A stretch of 64,000 nt of DNA from Deltaproteobacteria bacterium RIFCSPHIGHO2_02_FULL_40_28 (GCA_001798135.1 MGRJ01000015.1:124001-188000), one strand, 5' to 3'; counted from the stretch's first letter, positions 19,609 to 29,260 are shown. Numbers and translations: made by a program. Notes: generated by a model not told the origin, from the sequence alone.

Positions 19609-20375
19609 TGAAAAAGATAATACTTCAATCTGGTTTTTATTTCCTGTTTGTTTTTATTCCATCTCTTGGCATTTCCTATGAAAAAACAAATCAAGATTGG
19701 TTAGAAAAAGGCTATCAGGATTTTAATGAAGGACACTATCAAGAAGCACTTGAATCTTTCTTGAAAATAGAAAACCATGAAAATAATGCGGATCTCGACT
19801 ATAACAAGGGCTTGATTTACCTTCAACTAGGAGACAGGGCTCACGCACTTTTCCACTATAAAAAAGCCTATAAGCAAAACCCCTGGAATAAGGATATCAA
19901 ACAGGGCCTTGCAACCATACTAGAAACTATCCCTAATCGAAATTTGGTGTCTGAACCTTTCTATCGAATTTTAACTAAGATTTTCTTTTGGAATCAATTT
20001 TTATCATTTAAATCAACAATGATAATTTGGATAAGCTTATGGAATATTCTTTGGTTAGTATTTCTACTCCAGTTATTTTTTAAAAAAGAGACAAGCTTTC
20101 TTCGGCTTATTTTTATACTTCTTTGTCTTCACACTATTCCCTTGGGAATGAACTTATGGAGATATTTACATCCACAAGCTATTGTCATAACAGAAAATGC
20201 TCCAGTGCATCCTAACTATCTACAGGAAAATCTAGTTCTCCAAAATCTTTCTTCTGGTTCCGAAGTAACTATTTTGAGTAAAGAAATTTTTTCTGATCAA
20301 CAAGTATGGTACCAGGTTTCTTTTGATAGAAATAAAAAAGGCTGGATATCGGATAATCATTTGGGGGTTTTATGA
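19608..20375 (+). CDS. batE: BatE-like TPR and SH3 membrane protein
   Basis: 255 residues: signal peptide, TPR units at about 25-105 (including ADLDYNKGLIYLQLGDRA), two central membrane helices (about 135-180), and a C-terminal SH3-like domain (about 193-255, ending in VSFDRNKKGWISDNHLGVL). The TPR-TM-SH3 layout at the end of a bat operon fits BatE. ATG 19608 overlaps the batD stop by one base (TGATG) and is preferred over the TTG at 19605. Confidence 0.8.
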   Translation: MKKIILQSGFYFLFVFIPSLGISYEKTNQDWLEKGYQDFNEGHYQEALESFLKIENHENNADLDYNKGLIYLQLGDRAHALFHYKKAYKQNPWNKDIKQGLATILETIPNRNLVSEPFYRILTKIFFWNQFLSFKSTMIIWISLWNILWLVFLLQLFFKKETSFLRLIFILLCLHTIPLGMNLWRYLHPQAIVITENAPVHPNYLQENLVLQNLSSGSEVTILSKEIFSDQQVWYQVSFDRNKKGWISDNHLGVL

Positions 20376-21202
20376 AAGGCCAAGAATCCTATTTTAGCAG
20401 TCAAAAAAAATATCGTCTCTATTATCAATATTGGGAAAAAACTAATCCTCAAGGCATTTTAGTTTTTGTTCATGGCCTCAATGAACATTCGGGACGATAT
20501 CAAAATCCAATCCATTATTTTGAAAAAAAACCATACTCCCTTTATCTCTTTGACTTAAGAGGGCATGGGCGCTCAGATGGTGTTAGAAGCCATGTAGAAA
20601 AGTTTGAAGACTATATTGAAGACCTCAAATCTTTTTTGATGCTCATTAATAAAAATGCAAAACACCAAAAAATTTTTCTTATCGGGCATAGCATGGGTGG
20701 ACAAATTGTTTTAGATTTTGTTAGCCAATATCCAAAAATGGTTAGTGGTTTTATTGCCTCATCTCCCAATATTCTTACTAAAGTTAAAATTAATTGGCTT
20801 AAAAAAAATCTAGGCATGTCTCTGGCTTATTTTCTTCCTAAATTAAGTCTAGGCAATGATATTAACGCTAAATGGATATCCAGAAATACAAAAGTAGTCG
20901 AAGACTACCAAAAAGATCCGATGACATCCCCAAAAATTACTTTAAAATTAGCTTCTGAAATTTTTAAGAACCAAGAAAAACTTTTAGAAAAAATTAAAGC
21001 AATAACTACTCCAGCTTTAATTCAACATGGGAGTGGTGATGAAATTTGTGATCATTTAGGAAGTGAATTGGTATTTAAAACAATTAAAAGTCCTGATAAA
21101 CATCTTCAAATTTATCCAGGCCATTATCATGAACTTTTTAACGATTTAGATTATCATCTTGTTTTAAGTAATATGGATGCTTGGATTAAAAAGAGGATTT
21201 AG
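20372..21202 (+). CDS. Alpha/beta hydrolase, monoacylglycerol-lipase-like
   Basis: 276 residues with the serine-hydrolase triad: nucleophile Ser107 in GHSMGGQ, Asp in HGSGDEICD (about 225) and His in GHYHELF (about 253). The oxyanion-hole motif is FVHGLNEHSGRY and FDLRGHGRSDG follows; both are typical of monoacylglycerol lipase/lysophospholipase (Hydrolase_4). No signal peptide is seen. The start overlaps batE by 4 bp, so it is probably co-transcribed. Its end overlaps the convergent gshA by 17 bp. Confidence 0.85.
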   Translation: MKGQESYFSSQKKYRLYYQYWEKTNPQGILVFVHGLNEHSGRYQNPIHYFEKKPYSLYLFDLRGHGRSDGVRSHVEKFEDYIEDLKSFLMLINKNAKHQKIFLIGHSMGGQIVLDFVSQYPKMVSGFIASSPNILTKVKINWLKKNLGMSLAYFLPKLSLGNDINAKWISRNTKVVEDYQKDPMTSPKITLKLASEIFKNQEKLLEKIKAITTPALIQHGSGDEICDHLGSELVFKTIKSPDKHLQIYPGHYHELFNDLDYHLVLSNMDAWIKKRI

Positions 21203-22421
21203 CCTCTTCGCTAACTGCTATCGATGCCAAACGACCCATCAAACGGCAAATTCTAACCAAACTTTCTTTTTGTTTACAATCCAAAAACAAGGTTTCATGG
21301 GGTTCATTTAATTGATGAAGGCATAAACAAGAAAAAGTCATGCCTGGTGCATTGAGGCTTTCCCATTCATTTTTTGACTCATGAATTCTAAAAAAACCAC
21401 CAACATCTTTTTTGCCAACACAGTAAATAACAGGCTCCAAAGGATAACCGCTATAAAAATCCGCTGTTGGAACAGCTTCTTGAACAAGATAACTGCTTAT
21501 TTCTCCAGATCTAGAAGCAAATAATTTATTTCTTTGTTTTCTATTTAATGATTTAACATCTTCGCTAGATGAAACCATAATAAGACCCATACCATAGGTT
21601 CCCGAATTACTTTTAATATAAGCACAAGGTTCTTGCTTAATTCCATAGTGCTCATATTTTTCCCTGGTTTTTAAAAGAACTTCTTCTGCAGCTTTTGCCA
21701 ACATATCAAAAGAATCTTTTTCGTCGGGTTTGATTCCATTTATTGAAAGCGTCATGGGTTTCAAAAACCAAGAGTCCATTTCAATCAAAGCAGAAAAATC
21801 ATCAATAAGGTGATCAAAATATGTAAAAAAATTACTTTTTTTCCGACGATGCCAACCCAAAAGCGGGCTTGGTATTATTTCTTGAGTTATGTCTTTAAAA
21901 ATTTCAGGAAGTCCAAAAGAAAAATCATTATTAGAAATAATCAAATCAGGAATAAACCCATTGGCGCTTATTTGATTTTGCTCCCTAGAAAGACGATCAA
22001 TCATAATTTGTTGATTTTCAACATTGGCAACAAGCTTTGAATTGGTCATAAACTGGCCCAGCATGCCAATTTGAACTTTTTTCCCGGTTTTTTCGATTAG
22101 ATTTTTAATATGGATCAAATTCTTAAAATAAAATTTATTGCGTGTATGCTCTTCGGCATAAATAAGAATATTTTTTGCCTGGGGATAATACTGTTCAAAG
22201 TAAGAATGGAAGGCACTGGCAGTTTCTTTTGAAAAATTAGAGCACAGATTGTTAAATCCAGCAGGAAAAACATTGGCATCAACAACACCTATTTTATAAC
22301 CCGCATGTCTGATGTCACAAGATAAATAAAAAACAGGCTTTAATCCTGCCCATTTTTGTTCAATCCAATCATTGATTGTTTTTTCTTTTTCCTTTAAAAT
22401 TTGGTCCAAGGGATCAAGCAT
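21186..22421 (-). CDS. gshA: Glutamate-cysteine ligase, Acidithiobacillus-type GshA
   Basis: 411-residue protein that I recognise as the GshA family first described in Acidithiobacillus ferrooxidans, distinct from the E. coli enzyme; it makes gamma-glutamylcysteine, the first glutathione step. Diagnostic stretches are FYLSCDIRHAGYKIGVVDAN, VFPAGFNNLCSNF, AYIKSNSGTYGMGLIMV (nucleotide-binding, ATP-grasp-like) and VQEAVPTADFYSG. Its start overlaps glnE by 8 bp, and its last 17 bases overlap the convergent hydrolase gene. No gshB is present in the window. Confidence 0.85.
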   Translation of the reverse strand: MLDPLDQILKEKEKTINDWIEQKWAGLKPVFYLSCDIRHAGYKIGVVDANVFPAGFNNLCSNFSKETASAFHSYFEQYYPQAKNILIYAEEHTRNKFYFKNLIHIKNLIEKTGKKVQIGMLGQFMTNSKLVANVENQQIMIDRLSREQNQISANGFIPDLIISNNDFSFGLPEIFKDITQEIIPSPLLGWHRRKKSNFFTYFDHLIDDFSALIEMDSWFLKPMTLSINGIKPDEKDSFDMLAKAAEEVLLKTREKYEHYGIKQEPCAYIKSNSGTYGMGLIMVSSSEDVKSLNRKQRNKLFASRSGEISSYLVQEAVPTADFYSGYPLEPVIYCVGKKDVGGFFRIHESKNEWESLNAPGMTFSCLCLHQLNEPHETLFLDCKQKESLVRICRLMGRLASIAVSEEAKSSF

Positions 22422-24912
22422 GTTTTTTTTCTTTAAAAATATTTTTATAAATGAGGGCTACCCCGGTTTTAAAACTTTGGATCTCCTCATATAAAGACTC
22501 CGGGTTTTTATATTCCATAAGAGCATAAACTTTTTGGAGAATATAACTATCTTTTCTTAATCGATGCACATGATATCCAAAAACAAGGGCAATTTTAGAT
22601 TCTAAAGTCCGGTAAAAAACATAGGCTTCTCTTAACAGCTCACAAGCTTCTGGGGCTAATAAATGGGTCCCCAAAAGGCCATCTAAACCTTCAAAAGTAT
22701 TTTTTACTCGTAAACGAGGCACTGTTCCAGCATGGATAAGTTGAAAATACTGCAGAATATACTCAATATCCATCAAGCCACCCCGCCCTAATTTAAAATC
22801 AAGCACATCTTTTGCTTCCTTTGCTTTTTCCTTTAAGACACGTTCTCTTAAACGATCCATCTCATAACCAATAGTTGGATCCATGCCTTGAGAGTAGATC
22901 AAGGCTTCAATATGCCCATTCATGAGTCTGGATAAGTAAGAAGGGCCAGCTATGGGAGAAGCACGAAGAAGGGCTTGTTTTTCCCACACTTCATGACTGG
23001 CACTTTGATAATCCATAAAACTTTGAAATTTTGTCACTAAAGTGCCTTGATGCCCCGAGGGCCTTAATTCACAATCAATTTCATAACATCTGCCATGAAT
23101 AGTTTGCATCGAAAGAAGACTAATAAACTTTTGAGTTAATTTGGCAAAATATTCTGTATTACTAATTTGATGGCTTCCGTTTGTTTTTCCAGATTCAGAA
23201 AAGATAAAAATTAAATCCAAGTCTGATCCATAGTTGATTTCATAAGCTCCCAATTTTCCCATGCCTAAAAGGATCAAACTCGAAAGATCACTGCTTTTAT
23301 CTGATTTAAAATAGAGTGGATCACCATAGATTGGCCTTAATGCATCAATGGCAACTTGGAGAGCCTCACCACAAAGCGTAATGGCTAATTTGGAAAGTTT
23401 TCTTAAAATTTCACGTCTTCTGGCTAATTTGTTTTCTTCAAGTTTCTTGATATCTTTGAGTTTGTCTTTTTGAAAGATACGCAACACTTCTATTTTGTCT
23501 TCATAATGATTTGCAGAAGAGAGAATTGTTTTAAGTTCTCGATTCCAATCTTCTTCAGATGCATCAGTAGAAGTTTTGAGTGAGGATGTATTTTCTACAA
23601 GGAGGTTACAAAAGAGGGAATGGGTGGCTTCGGTATGACGGTTAAGATCTCCCTGAAACCTTGCATAAGCCTCGTTTGGTTCTTCTGTATAACCGAGCAA
23701 TCTAGCCATTTGAATACGTTGATTTTCATCATAAGATAAAAAATGGGTTTGCTGTTCATCAACCATTTGAAGAGCATGCTCCAGGCGTCTTAAAAAACAA
23801 TAAGCCTCATCCAGGGTATTAAAATTTGGTTTTGAAATGAGATGATATTTAAAAAGAAGACGCAAACCTTCTCTTGTATTTGCAGTTCTTAATTCCGGTT
23901 TTCGGCCGCCAAAAACAAGAAGGAGAGATTGAACAAAAAATTCGATTTCACGAATACCTCCATATCCTAGTTTGACATGAAAACCTTGCTCATTTTTTCT
24001 CTCTAAAGTTGTTTCAATTTTTATTTTCATTTCTTCAATAGCCTTAAAATAACTGACATCTAAATATTTTCGATAAATGAAAGGCCGAATCCAATCAATA
24101 ATTCCTATTCCCAATTCAGTGGAGCCAAGAAGAGGTGCGGCTTTAATCAGGGCTTGCTTCTCCCAAAGAGCAGAATGAGCTTCATGATAGTCTTCAAAAG
24201 TTTGAAAAGTACAAATAAGATTTCCTTGCCTCCCCATGGGACGCAAATCCCAATCAAGGCGGTAAAGAAAGCCATCGGGACTCACCTCATTAGAAATACG
24301 ATTTAAAGTCTGAAGATGACGAATAAAAAATTCGGATAAAGTAATGTTACCTATTGATCCATCCAAATTTTTGGCAATACAAATAAGATCAACATCCGAA
24401 CTATAATTAATTTCATTCCCGCCTAATTTACCCAAGGCCAAAGCAGAGTAGGGAGGTATTTTCTTTTGATCTTCCTTCAATAAAATTTGATCCAAAGTGA
24501 AAAGAATGGTTTTGGCCAGAAAAGAAAGCTCTTCTAAAATTTCATCAAAGCTTCCCAGTGAATTTAAATCACGAAGGGTAATAAGGCAGAGTTCACGATA
24601 TTTGTAGAGGCGAAGAGCTTTGATATCTTCATCTATTTTTCCTTTGACCAGTTTTTTAATTTCTAATGAATAATTTTTTAATTTTTTAGGCCTTAAAAAA
24701 AAGGGTGAATCAAGAATCTCTTTTACTTCTTGGGGATGCCCACACAACCATCGTGTTAAAAAACGACTGTTCCCAAACAGTTTATAAAAATAAGGAAAAT
24801 GGGGATGGGAAGAATAAGAAGAAAAACTGTGACAGGCTTTCTCAAACTGATCCCATTCTATGCGGGCTTCAAGAGGTCTGGCACTCTTTTCAAATACAGA
24901 TTCCCTTTGCAT
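22414..24912 (-). CDS. glnE: Bifunctional glutamine-synthetase adenylyltransferase/deadenylylase GlnE
   Basis: Adds or removes AMP on glutamine synthetase under control of PII. Two nucleotidyltransferase modules are visible: the N-terminal removase centre GKLGGNEINYSSDVDLI (about 160-180) and the C-terminal transferase centre GMGKLGAYEINYGSDLDLIF (about 545-565), each with its G-E-SDxDL signature. Each is followed by the family segments DLRPMGRQGNL/ELRPSGHQGTL. At 832 residues it is about 100 shorter than the E. coli protein, but both active sites are complete. It is co-directional with gshA. Confidence 0.94.
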   Translation of the reverse strand: MQRESVFEKSARPLEARIEWDQFEKACHSFSSYSSHPHFPYFYKLFGNSRFLTRWLCGHPQEVKEILDSPFFLRPKKLKNYSLEIKKLVKGKIDEDIKALRLYKYRELCLITLRDLNSLGSFDEILEELSFLAKTILFTLDQILLKEDQKKIPPYSALALGKLGGNEINYSSDVDLICIAKNLDGSIGNITLSEFFIRHLQTLNRISNEVSPDGFLYRLDWDLRPMGRQGNLICTFQTFEDYHEAHSALWEKQALIKAAPLLGSTELGIGIIDWIRPFIYRKYLDVSYFKAIEEMKIKIETTLERKNEQGFHVKLGYGGIREIEFFVQSLLLVFGGRKPELRTANTREGLRLLFKYHLISKPNFNTLDEAYCFLRRLEHALQMVDEQQTHFLSYDENQRIQMARLLGYTEEPNEAYARFQGDLNRHTEATHSLFCNLLVENTSSLKTSTDASEEDWNRELKTILSSANHYEDKIEVLRIFQKDKLKDIKKLEENKLARRREILRKLSKLAITLCGEALQVAIDALRPIYGDPLYFKSDKSSDLSSLILLGMGKLGAYEINYGSDLDLIFIFSESGKTNGSHQISNTEYFAKLTQKFISLLSMQTIHGRCYEIDCELRPSGHQGTLVTKFQSFMDYQSASHEVWEKQALLRASPIAGPSYLSRLMNGHIEALIYSQGMDPTIGYEMDRLRERVLKEKAKEAKDVLDFKLGRGGLMDIEYILQYFQLIHAGTVPRLRVKNTFEGLDGLLGTHLLAPEACELLREAYVFYRTLESKIALVFGYHVHRLRKDSYILQKVYALMEYKNPESLYEEIQSFKTGVALIYKNIFKEKKHA

Positions 24913-24960
24913 TCTTACAGAGTAATTCTTTTTGAGATAATTGTAAATTCTTAGCGCTTT

Positions 24961-25401
24961 TTACTTGAGAGCATACCGTTTGGGAAGTCCCTGTGAGATC
25001 ATTTCAATTTTTACAGATGAAACCCCTGTTTTAATCATATCGATTTGTTTTGCGGCTTGGAAGGAGAGATCAAGTACACGTTGGCCAACATAGGGCCCAC
25101 GGTCATTAATACGAACAAGAACTTGTTTTTTATTTTTTTGGTTAGTCACTAGAAGCAGGGTTCCAAAAGGAAGGGTTTTATGAGCAGCGGTTAACTCGTA
25201 CATATTGTAGGTTTCGCCATTGGCGGTTCTACGTCCATGGAAGGGAATCCCATACCAGGAAGCTATTGCATAAGTGGTGGGATAATTTTTATGATCTTTT
25301 TTATAGAGAACGGCATTTTTTTGAACAGAGGCACAGGAAAGTTGAGCAAGCATGATCAAAAGAGCAGCATAGAAAGCTATTTTGGGGGCGTGAATTTTCA
25401 T
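24961..25401 (-). CDS. rlpA: RlpA-like septal lytic transglycosylase
   Basis: Double-psi beta-barrel protein of the RlpA family, which cuts peptidoglycan glycan strands lacking stem peptides. Core motifs are [29 protein letters not shown] and [17 protein letters not shown]. The leader [20 protein letters not shown] is followed by LSCAS; a lipoprotein site at that Cys is plausible but the -3 residue is unusual. ATG 25401 is chosen because GGAAAGG lies six bases upstream; ATGs at 25407, 25416 and 25419 lie within or before that site. The C-terminal SPOR domain of E. coli RlpA is absent. Confidence 0.88.
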   Translation of the reverse strand: MKIHAPKIAFYAALLIMLAQLSCASVQKNAVLYKKDHKNYPTTYAIASWYGIPFHGRRTANGETYNMYELTAAHKTLPFGTLLLVTNQKNKKQVLVRINDRGPYVGQRVLDLSFQAAKQIDMIKTGVSSVKIEMISQGLPKRYALK

Positions 25402-25694
25402 TCTCATCCTTTCCATCATTGTCCATCATTAACCCCCTCAAAACTAACGCATTGCGTTATTCTCTAGACAAAAGCACATAGCTTGTCTAGAGATAAGTTG
25501 TTATCGGGGTTCACCAAGAAAAGGTTGTCAAAATAGTTATATTAATAATTAAGGTGACAAAACTCTCAATATACATCCCTTAATTATTTATAAGTATTTG
25601 TTATTATTGTGTTTATTAATTAAAAGAAAACGCAACCTTTTTTAAAAAAGGGCGATAAGAAAGCACTTTTTTAGGAATATAAAGTGAGGTTATT
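25402..25694. other. 293-bp divergent intergenic region with two palindromes
   Basis: Lies between rlpA (-) and the large unknown gene (+). It holds a perfect 11-bp inverted repeat, TCTCTAGACAA at 25461-25471 and TTGTCTAGAGA at 25483-25493 with an 11-base loop, and a perfect 16-bp palindrome CCTTTTTTAAAAAAGG at 25636-25651, about 45 bases before the downstream start. The rest is strongly A+T rich. I cannot assign a promoter with confidence. The first repeat has the size of a dimeric-regulator site or of a hairpin without a U tract. Confidence 0.6.
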
Positions 25695-28600
25695 TTGGCT
25701 AATGCATTAGAACCAACAGCATTATTTCGAACAGTCATGGATCGTTATCGGCAATTAATAATAGGCCCCTTGCCAAGAGATACAGAACTAACAGCAGAAC
25801 CTCAAACCATAGAAAATTGGGAGAAACTACGAACAGCCTTCTATGCTCTTGCTCACGATCCCTCTTCTAATACCAGACCTCACTTCATGGAGTTTTCACG
25901 CTGGTTTGGCACAGCAGAACATTACGAGGGAATTAAACCAGTCCAAGATCGTGGCATTCGAATTGTTACCCCCATGGAATTTCCAATCATGGTTCCTGAA
26001 GGCATTGATCCCTTGCGCTTTGGTGCTCTTTACTTGGCCTATGCCATGGTCGATGAGCCTCCTCCCATTGAAGTGGGTCTGGCCAAGTATTTTGCTGTTG
26101 ATCCAGAACTACGAACCCATCAAACAGATACAATGTTGGTTGTTGAACAAGTTTTGGGAGCTATTTTAGCCTTAGATCCAGACAAAAACTACCTTGCTCT
26201 TTTTCCACTCTTGAATAATCCCATTTTAATGGAATTTTTAGAAACAGCCTTTCTGGATCTCAATGATCTGATGGTAGAACACGATTCACTTCCTAGCATT
26301 CAATACAATACAATCATTAATCGTCTCTGGCATGGACATGATAGTGAGGTAAGGGTGTATCGCGTTCATATTAACATGACTTCTTTAAACGAACTTGATC
26401 CCACCAATACTCAAGGTTCACTTTACTTAGCTGCTGTTAAAAAATGGCTCCAAATCAAGTTTGGAGAAAGTAATATCGTGCAAAACCCAGAACGAACAAG
26501 TTTTCAATTTATTGGAGTCGATCCCATACAAGTAAAAACAGCCGTTGCCAATTTTGAACTAGAAATAAAAGCCATGATGCGAAAAATGCCTGGTGCCAAG
26601 CGTGATTTAATTGCTGGATTTAAACCTCAAATTTGGGTTGCTGAGAGGTCTATCACAAAAGATAGCATTCTTTACTATGGCATAGCAACACCCGATGATC
26701 TGGAGTTATTTAGATCGATTCTTGAAAATAGTCAGCAAGACTTATTAGCACTCTATGATGCAGATACAATCACTTTTGAAACATTTCGCGTCAGATTGAG
26801 GGATGCCCCATTTTCTTTCCAAGCATTGATGATGATAGGGGAGGATGACACTCACCCTTCCCGTCTTTCTCTTTTAGAAGGTTTAATAACCAATGCTCTG
26901 GTTAATTTCAATGTAGAGCTTGCTTCTGAAACTACTTTTTTTGAGAAAAATTATCCTGGTCAAGAAAACCTGTATACCAAAAAAATGTTAGATCAACACC
27001 TTGCATCAAATCCGGATCAAGTAAGGGTATGGGAGAGTTATGTTCGAAGCCGGAGAGGCTATGTGGGTGTAGGACAGTACAATCCCGTTTTAGAAAATCC
27101 AGGATTACAAAATTCTGCTTTATTTCCTAACGCCTTTCATCATTACTTGGAACAATATGGTTTAGCACACCCAACAGAAACAGATAATCCTCAGTTAAAT
27201 CGCCTCCTGAATATGCTCCCCAGGTTAAAACATGTTGCCGGGCTTGTTTCTCACACAAGACCAGGCAGCCGTGGAGCCCTCCAAAGAATGGGCGAAGCAC
27301 TACACACCTTTACCTCAAGTGTAACTGACGAGAACATCCGCAGGAATTTAACTGCTCTCCAAACTGTAACAAGGGAATTAAGAGATGCCTTTAGAACTGT
27401 ATATGGGCATGCTGTTACAAGCCCTCGTTATACTTGGAATATGAAACACTATAAAACTGCATCCATCAGAAGAGGAGATCAAGAATACCACGTTAATGCC
27501 AATTTATTTGTACAAGAAGTAGCTGCTGATAGGCATAGAACCCTGGCAGTGGTTGAGCTTGATTCTTTTAAGGCTTATAATGCAACACATTTAAGTAATA
27601 GCCCTGTTGATCCAGACATTAATGGCATTCAAGATAAAATTTATGAAACAGCTGCAACTCACAATCTTCCCCATCCCCAAGTTGATCCTACAGCAGGAGA
27701 TCATTTTAGTTTTGCCTTTACAACGGATGCTTATGTAACTTCTCCTCAATTTGCTCAGCAAGTTCAAGAAGAAGTAAAAACTCATTTTGCTGATAAACCC
27801 TTTCAGGATTATCACAAGGTAACCATGCAACTTCATACCTTTGATATTCCTGATGCAACGCAGAGAAACTGGCTTCAAAATGAAAACAATTTGGAACACT
27901 TAAGAACAACCCTCAATCTTTCTGCACGTCCTGTTTTTGTCAATACTCACGCAAATGAAGTTGTTTTGGCATTTCCTCAAGAGCACATGGATGGCACAAG
28001 CCTTTCACAAGAACAGGTTGGAGAAGCCCTGATATCAGCAGACATCACATTAATGAGTACTCAGCTTAAAACAGAAATTCAAATTTTACGCCTGCCTATT
28101 TGGCGTCCCAGCACCACTACAGATACCGATGTAGATCCAAACGATCTTGTTTTTTCAAATACAGCTCCGGCAAGTTTTGAACCCTTTCAAAGAACTTTAA
28201 CTGTAAGCATGGTGGTAGATAGCATTCGCCCACGTGCAGAATTTCGTACCGCCGGAGAATGGAGAAACCATGTTGAGGAAGTACAGCACCAACTTGACCA
28301 CAGATTAGCGGGACTTAAACAAGAATCATGGCCCTTTAAAGGAGGTTTAGAGATAGCTTATAGACATGGTTTAACTGGCAGCACCAGGAGGTGTGTATTT
28401 TATGGACCAGTGCCAATACCAAGTACCAGTCCACATGTTTCTCGTCCTGTTTCTCACACAACAGACGCAAGTACAATATACACAGGTGAACAGCCACTCG
28501 ATGACATACCAAAAGACATGTTGGATACCCCATGGATTGGAGAAGTAAGCGCCAATGATTTAATCACTCCATCAAGTCAGTATGAGTTTGTAAACGATCG

Positions 28601-29138
28601 TGATGGAACAGTACGAGCGGTAGTACCAGAAAACAATACTTTGCATTTTGGTGCCACCCTTGACCTTCTAGCAGGTGGAAGGGCCACCACAGCAGATCAA
28701 GCCCAGATTGCTGCTTTTAATAGAAATCAATGGGAATTTTACTTGGGAGCCATGAAAACATGGCGGGCCGAACTTGCACTCACACCAGACACAGAAAAAA
28801 TCTTGGATCAGTTAGCCACAGGAGAAAGAACTCCCGATGAAATTTTAGATATGGATAATCCAGAAGAGGATTTTTTAGAACATGTAGCTGATAATGAACG
28901 TGATGTGATGGCGTCCCAACTGCAAGAAATTCATGACACGATGAATGATCTTGATTATCAAGCCTTGCTTGTCATTGCTAGAATTGAAATGGCACAACCT
29001 GAAGGGTTCAATCTTATCGACCTATATGAAAGGCAATACCAACCTGCTAATAATGCAGATATTCTTCCTTATAGACCCAGATTGCCTGCAAACACAGCTC
29101 AACGTACTTTAACCGTTGAAACTCTTGTTAAAGCCTAA
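25695..29138 (+). CDS. Large protein of unknown function with two degenerate GGDEF-like segments
   Basis: 1147 residues, no signal peptide and no membrane segment, so probably cytoplasmic. I recognise no family for the whole. Residues about 600-800 look like a degenerate GGDEF (nucleotidyl-cyclase-fold) domain: RTLAVVELDSFKAYNATH (615-632) resembles the first strand and DxDxFKxxND helix, TAGDHFSFAF (666-675) sits where GGDEF is expected, and GEALISADITLMSTQLKTE (776-794) resembles the closing helix. Residues about 203-275 (YNTIINR, VYRVHINMTSLNELD, ERTSFQF) look like a second copy that has lost its catalytic residues. QRTLTV occurs at 832-837 and again at 1136-1141. The TTG start has GAGG five bases upstream (25686-25689). 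Domain calls are inference from pattern, without a profile search. Confidence 0.85.
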   Translation: MANALEPTALFRTVMDRYRQLIIGPLPRDTELTAEPQTIENWEKLRTAFYALAHDPSSNTRPHFMEFSRWFGTAEHYEGIKPVQDRGIRIVTPMEFPIMVPEGIDPLRFGALYLAYAMVDEPPPIEVGLAKYFAVDPELRTHQTDTMLVVEQVLGAILALDPDKNYLALFPLLNNPILMEFLETAFLDLNDLMVEHDSLPSIQYNTIINRLWHGHDSEVRVYRVHINMTSLNELDPTNTQGSLYLAAVKKWLQIKFGESNIVQNPERTSFQFIGVDPIQVKTAVANFELEIKAMMRKMPGAKRDLIAGFKPQIWVAERSITKDSILYYGIATPDDLELFRSILENSQQDLLALYDADTITFETFRVRLRDAPFSFQALMMIGEDDTHPSRLSLLEGLITNALVNFNVELASETTFFEKNYPGQENLYTKKMLDQHLASNPDQVRVWESYVRSRRGYVGVGQYNPVLENPGLQNSALFPNAFHHYLEQYGLAHPTETDNPQLNRLLNMLPRLKHVAGLVSHTRPGSRGALQRMGEALHTFTSSVTDENIRRNLTALQTVTRELRDAFRTVYGHAVTSPRYTWNMKHYKTASIRRGDQEYHVNANLFVQEVAADRHRTLAVVELDSFKAYNATHLSNSPVDPDINGIQDKIYETAATHNLPHPQVDPTAGDHFSFAFTTDAYVTSPQFAQQVQEEVKTHFADKPFQDYHKVTMQLHTFDIPDATQRNWLQNENNLEHLRTTLNLSARPVFVNTHANEVVLAFPQEHMDGTSLSQEQVGEALISADITLMSTQLKTEIQILRLPIWRPSTTTDTDVDPNDLVFSNTAPASFEPFQRTLTVSMVVDSIRPRAEFRTAGEWRNHVEEVQHQLDHRLAGLKQESWPFKGGLEIAYRHGLTGSTRRCVFYGPVPIPSTSPHVSRPVSHTTDASTIYTGEQPLDDIPKDMLDTPWIGEVSANDLITPSSQYEFVNDRDGTVRAVVPENNTLHFGATLDLLAGGRATTADQAQIAAFNRNQWEFYLGAMKTWRAELALTPDTEKILDQLATGERTPDEILDMDNPEEDFLEHVADNERDVMASQLQEIHDTMNDLDYQALLVIARIEMAQPEGFNLIDLYERQYQPANNADILPYRPRLPANTAQRTLTVETLVKA

Positions 29139-29185
29139 CTTGACAGCTTCCCTTCTACGAATTAAGCCTTAGGGCAGCAGGTTTC

Positions 29186-29252
29186 GTCATCCCTGCGAAG
29201 GCAGGGATCCATCTTTAAGATTAAGATGGATTCCCGCTTTCGCGGGAATGAC
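29186..29252. repeat. Imperfect palindromic repeat of the CATCCCTGCGAA/TTCCCGC type
   Basis: Two 30-base arms (29186-29215 and 29223-29252) around a 7-base loop; 25 of 30 positions match when one arm is reverse-complemented. The arms begin with GTCATCCCTGCGAAGGCAGG and end with ATCCATCTT. A related single arm lies at 59217-59246 (26 of 30 identical to the left arm). Repeats of this consensus (GTCATTCCCGCGAAAGCGGG) are scattered in many proteobacterial genomes. Here it separates the large unknown gene from the Lon-domain gene and could form a strong mRNA hairpin. Confidence 0.9.
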
Positions 29253-29260
29253 AGAGGAGT

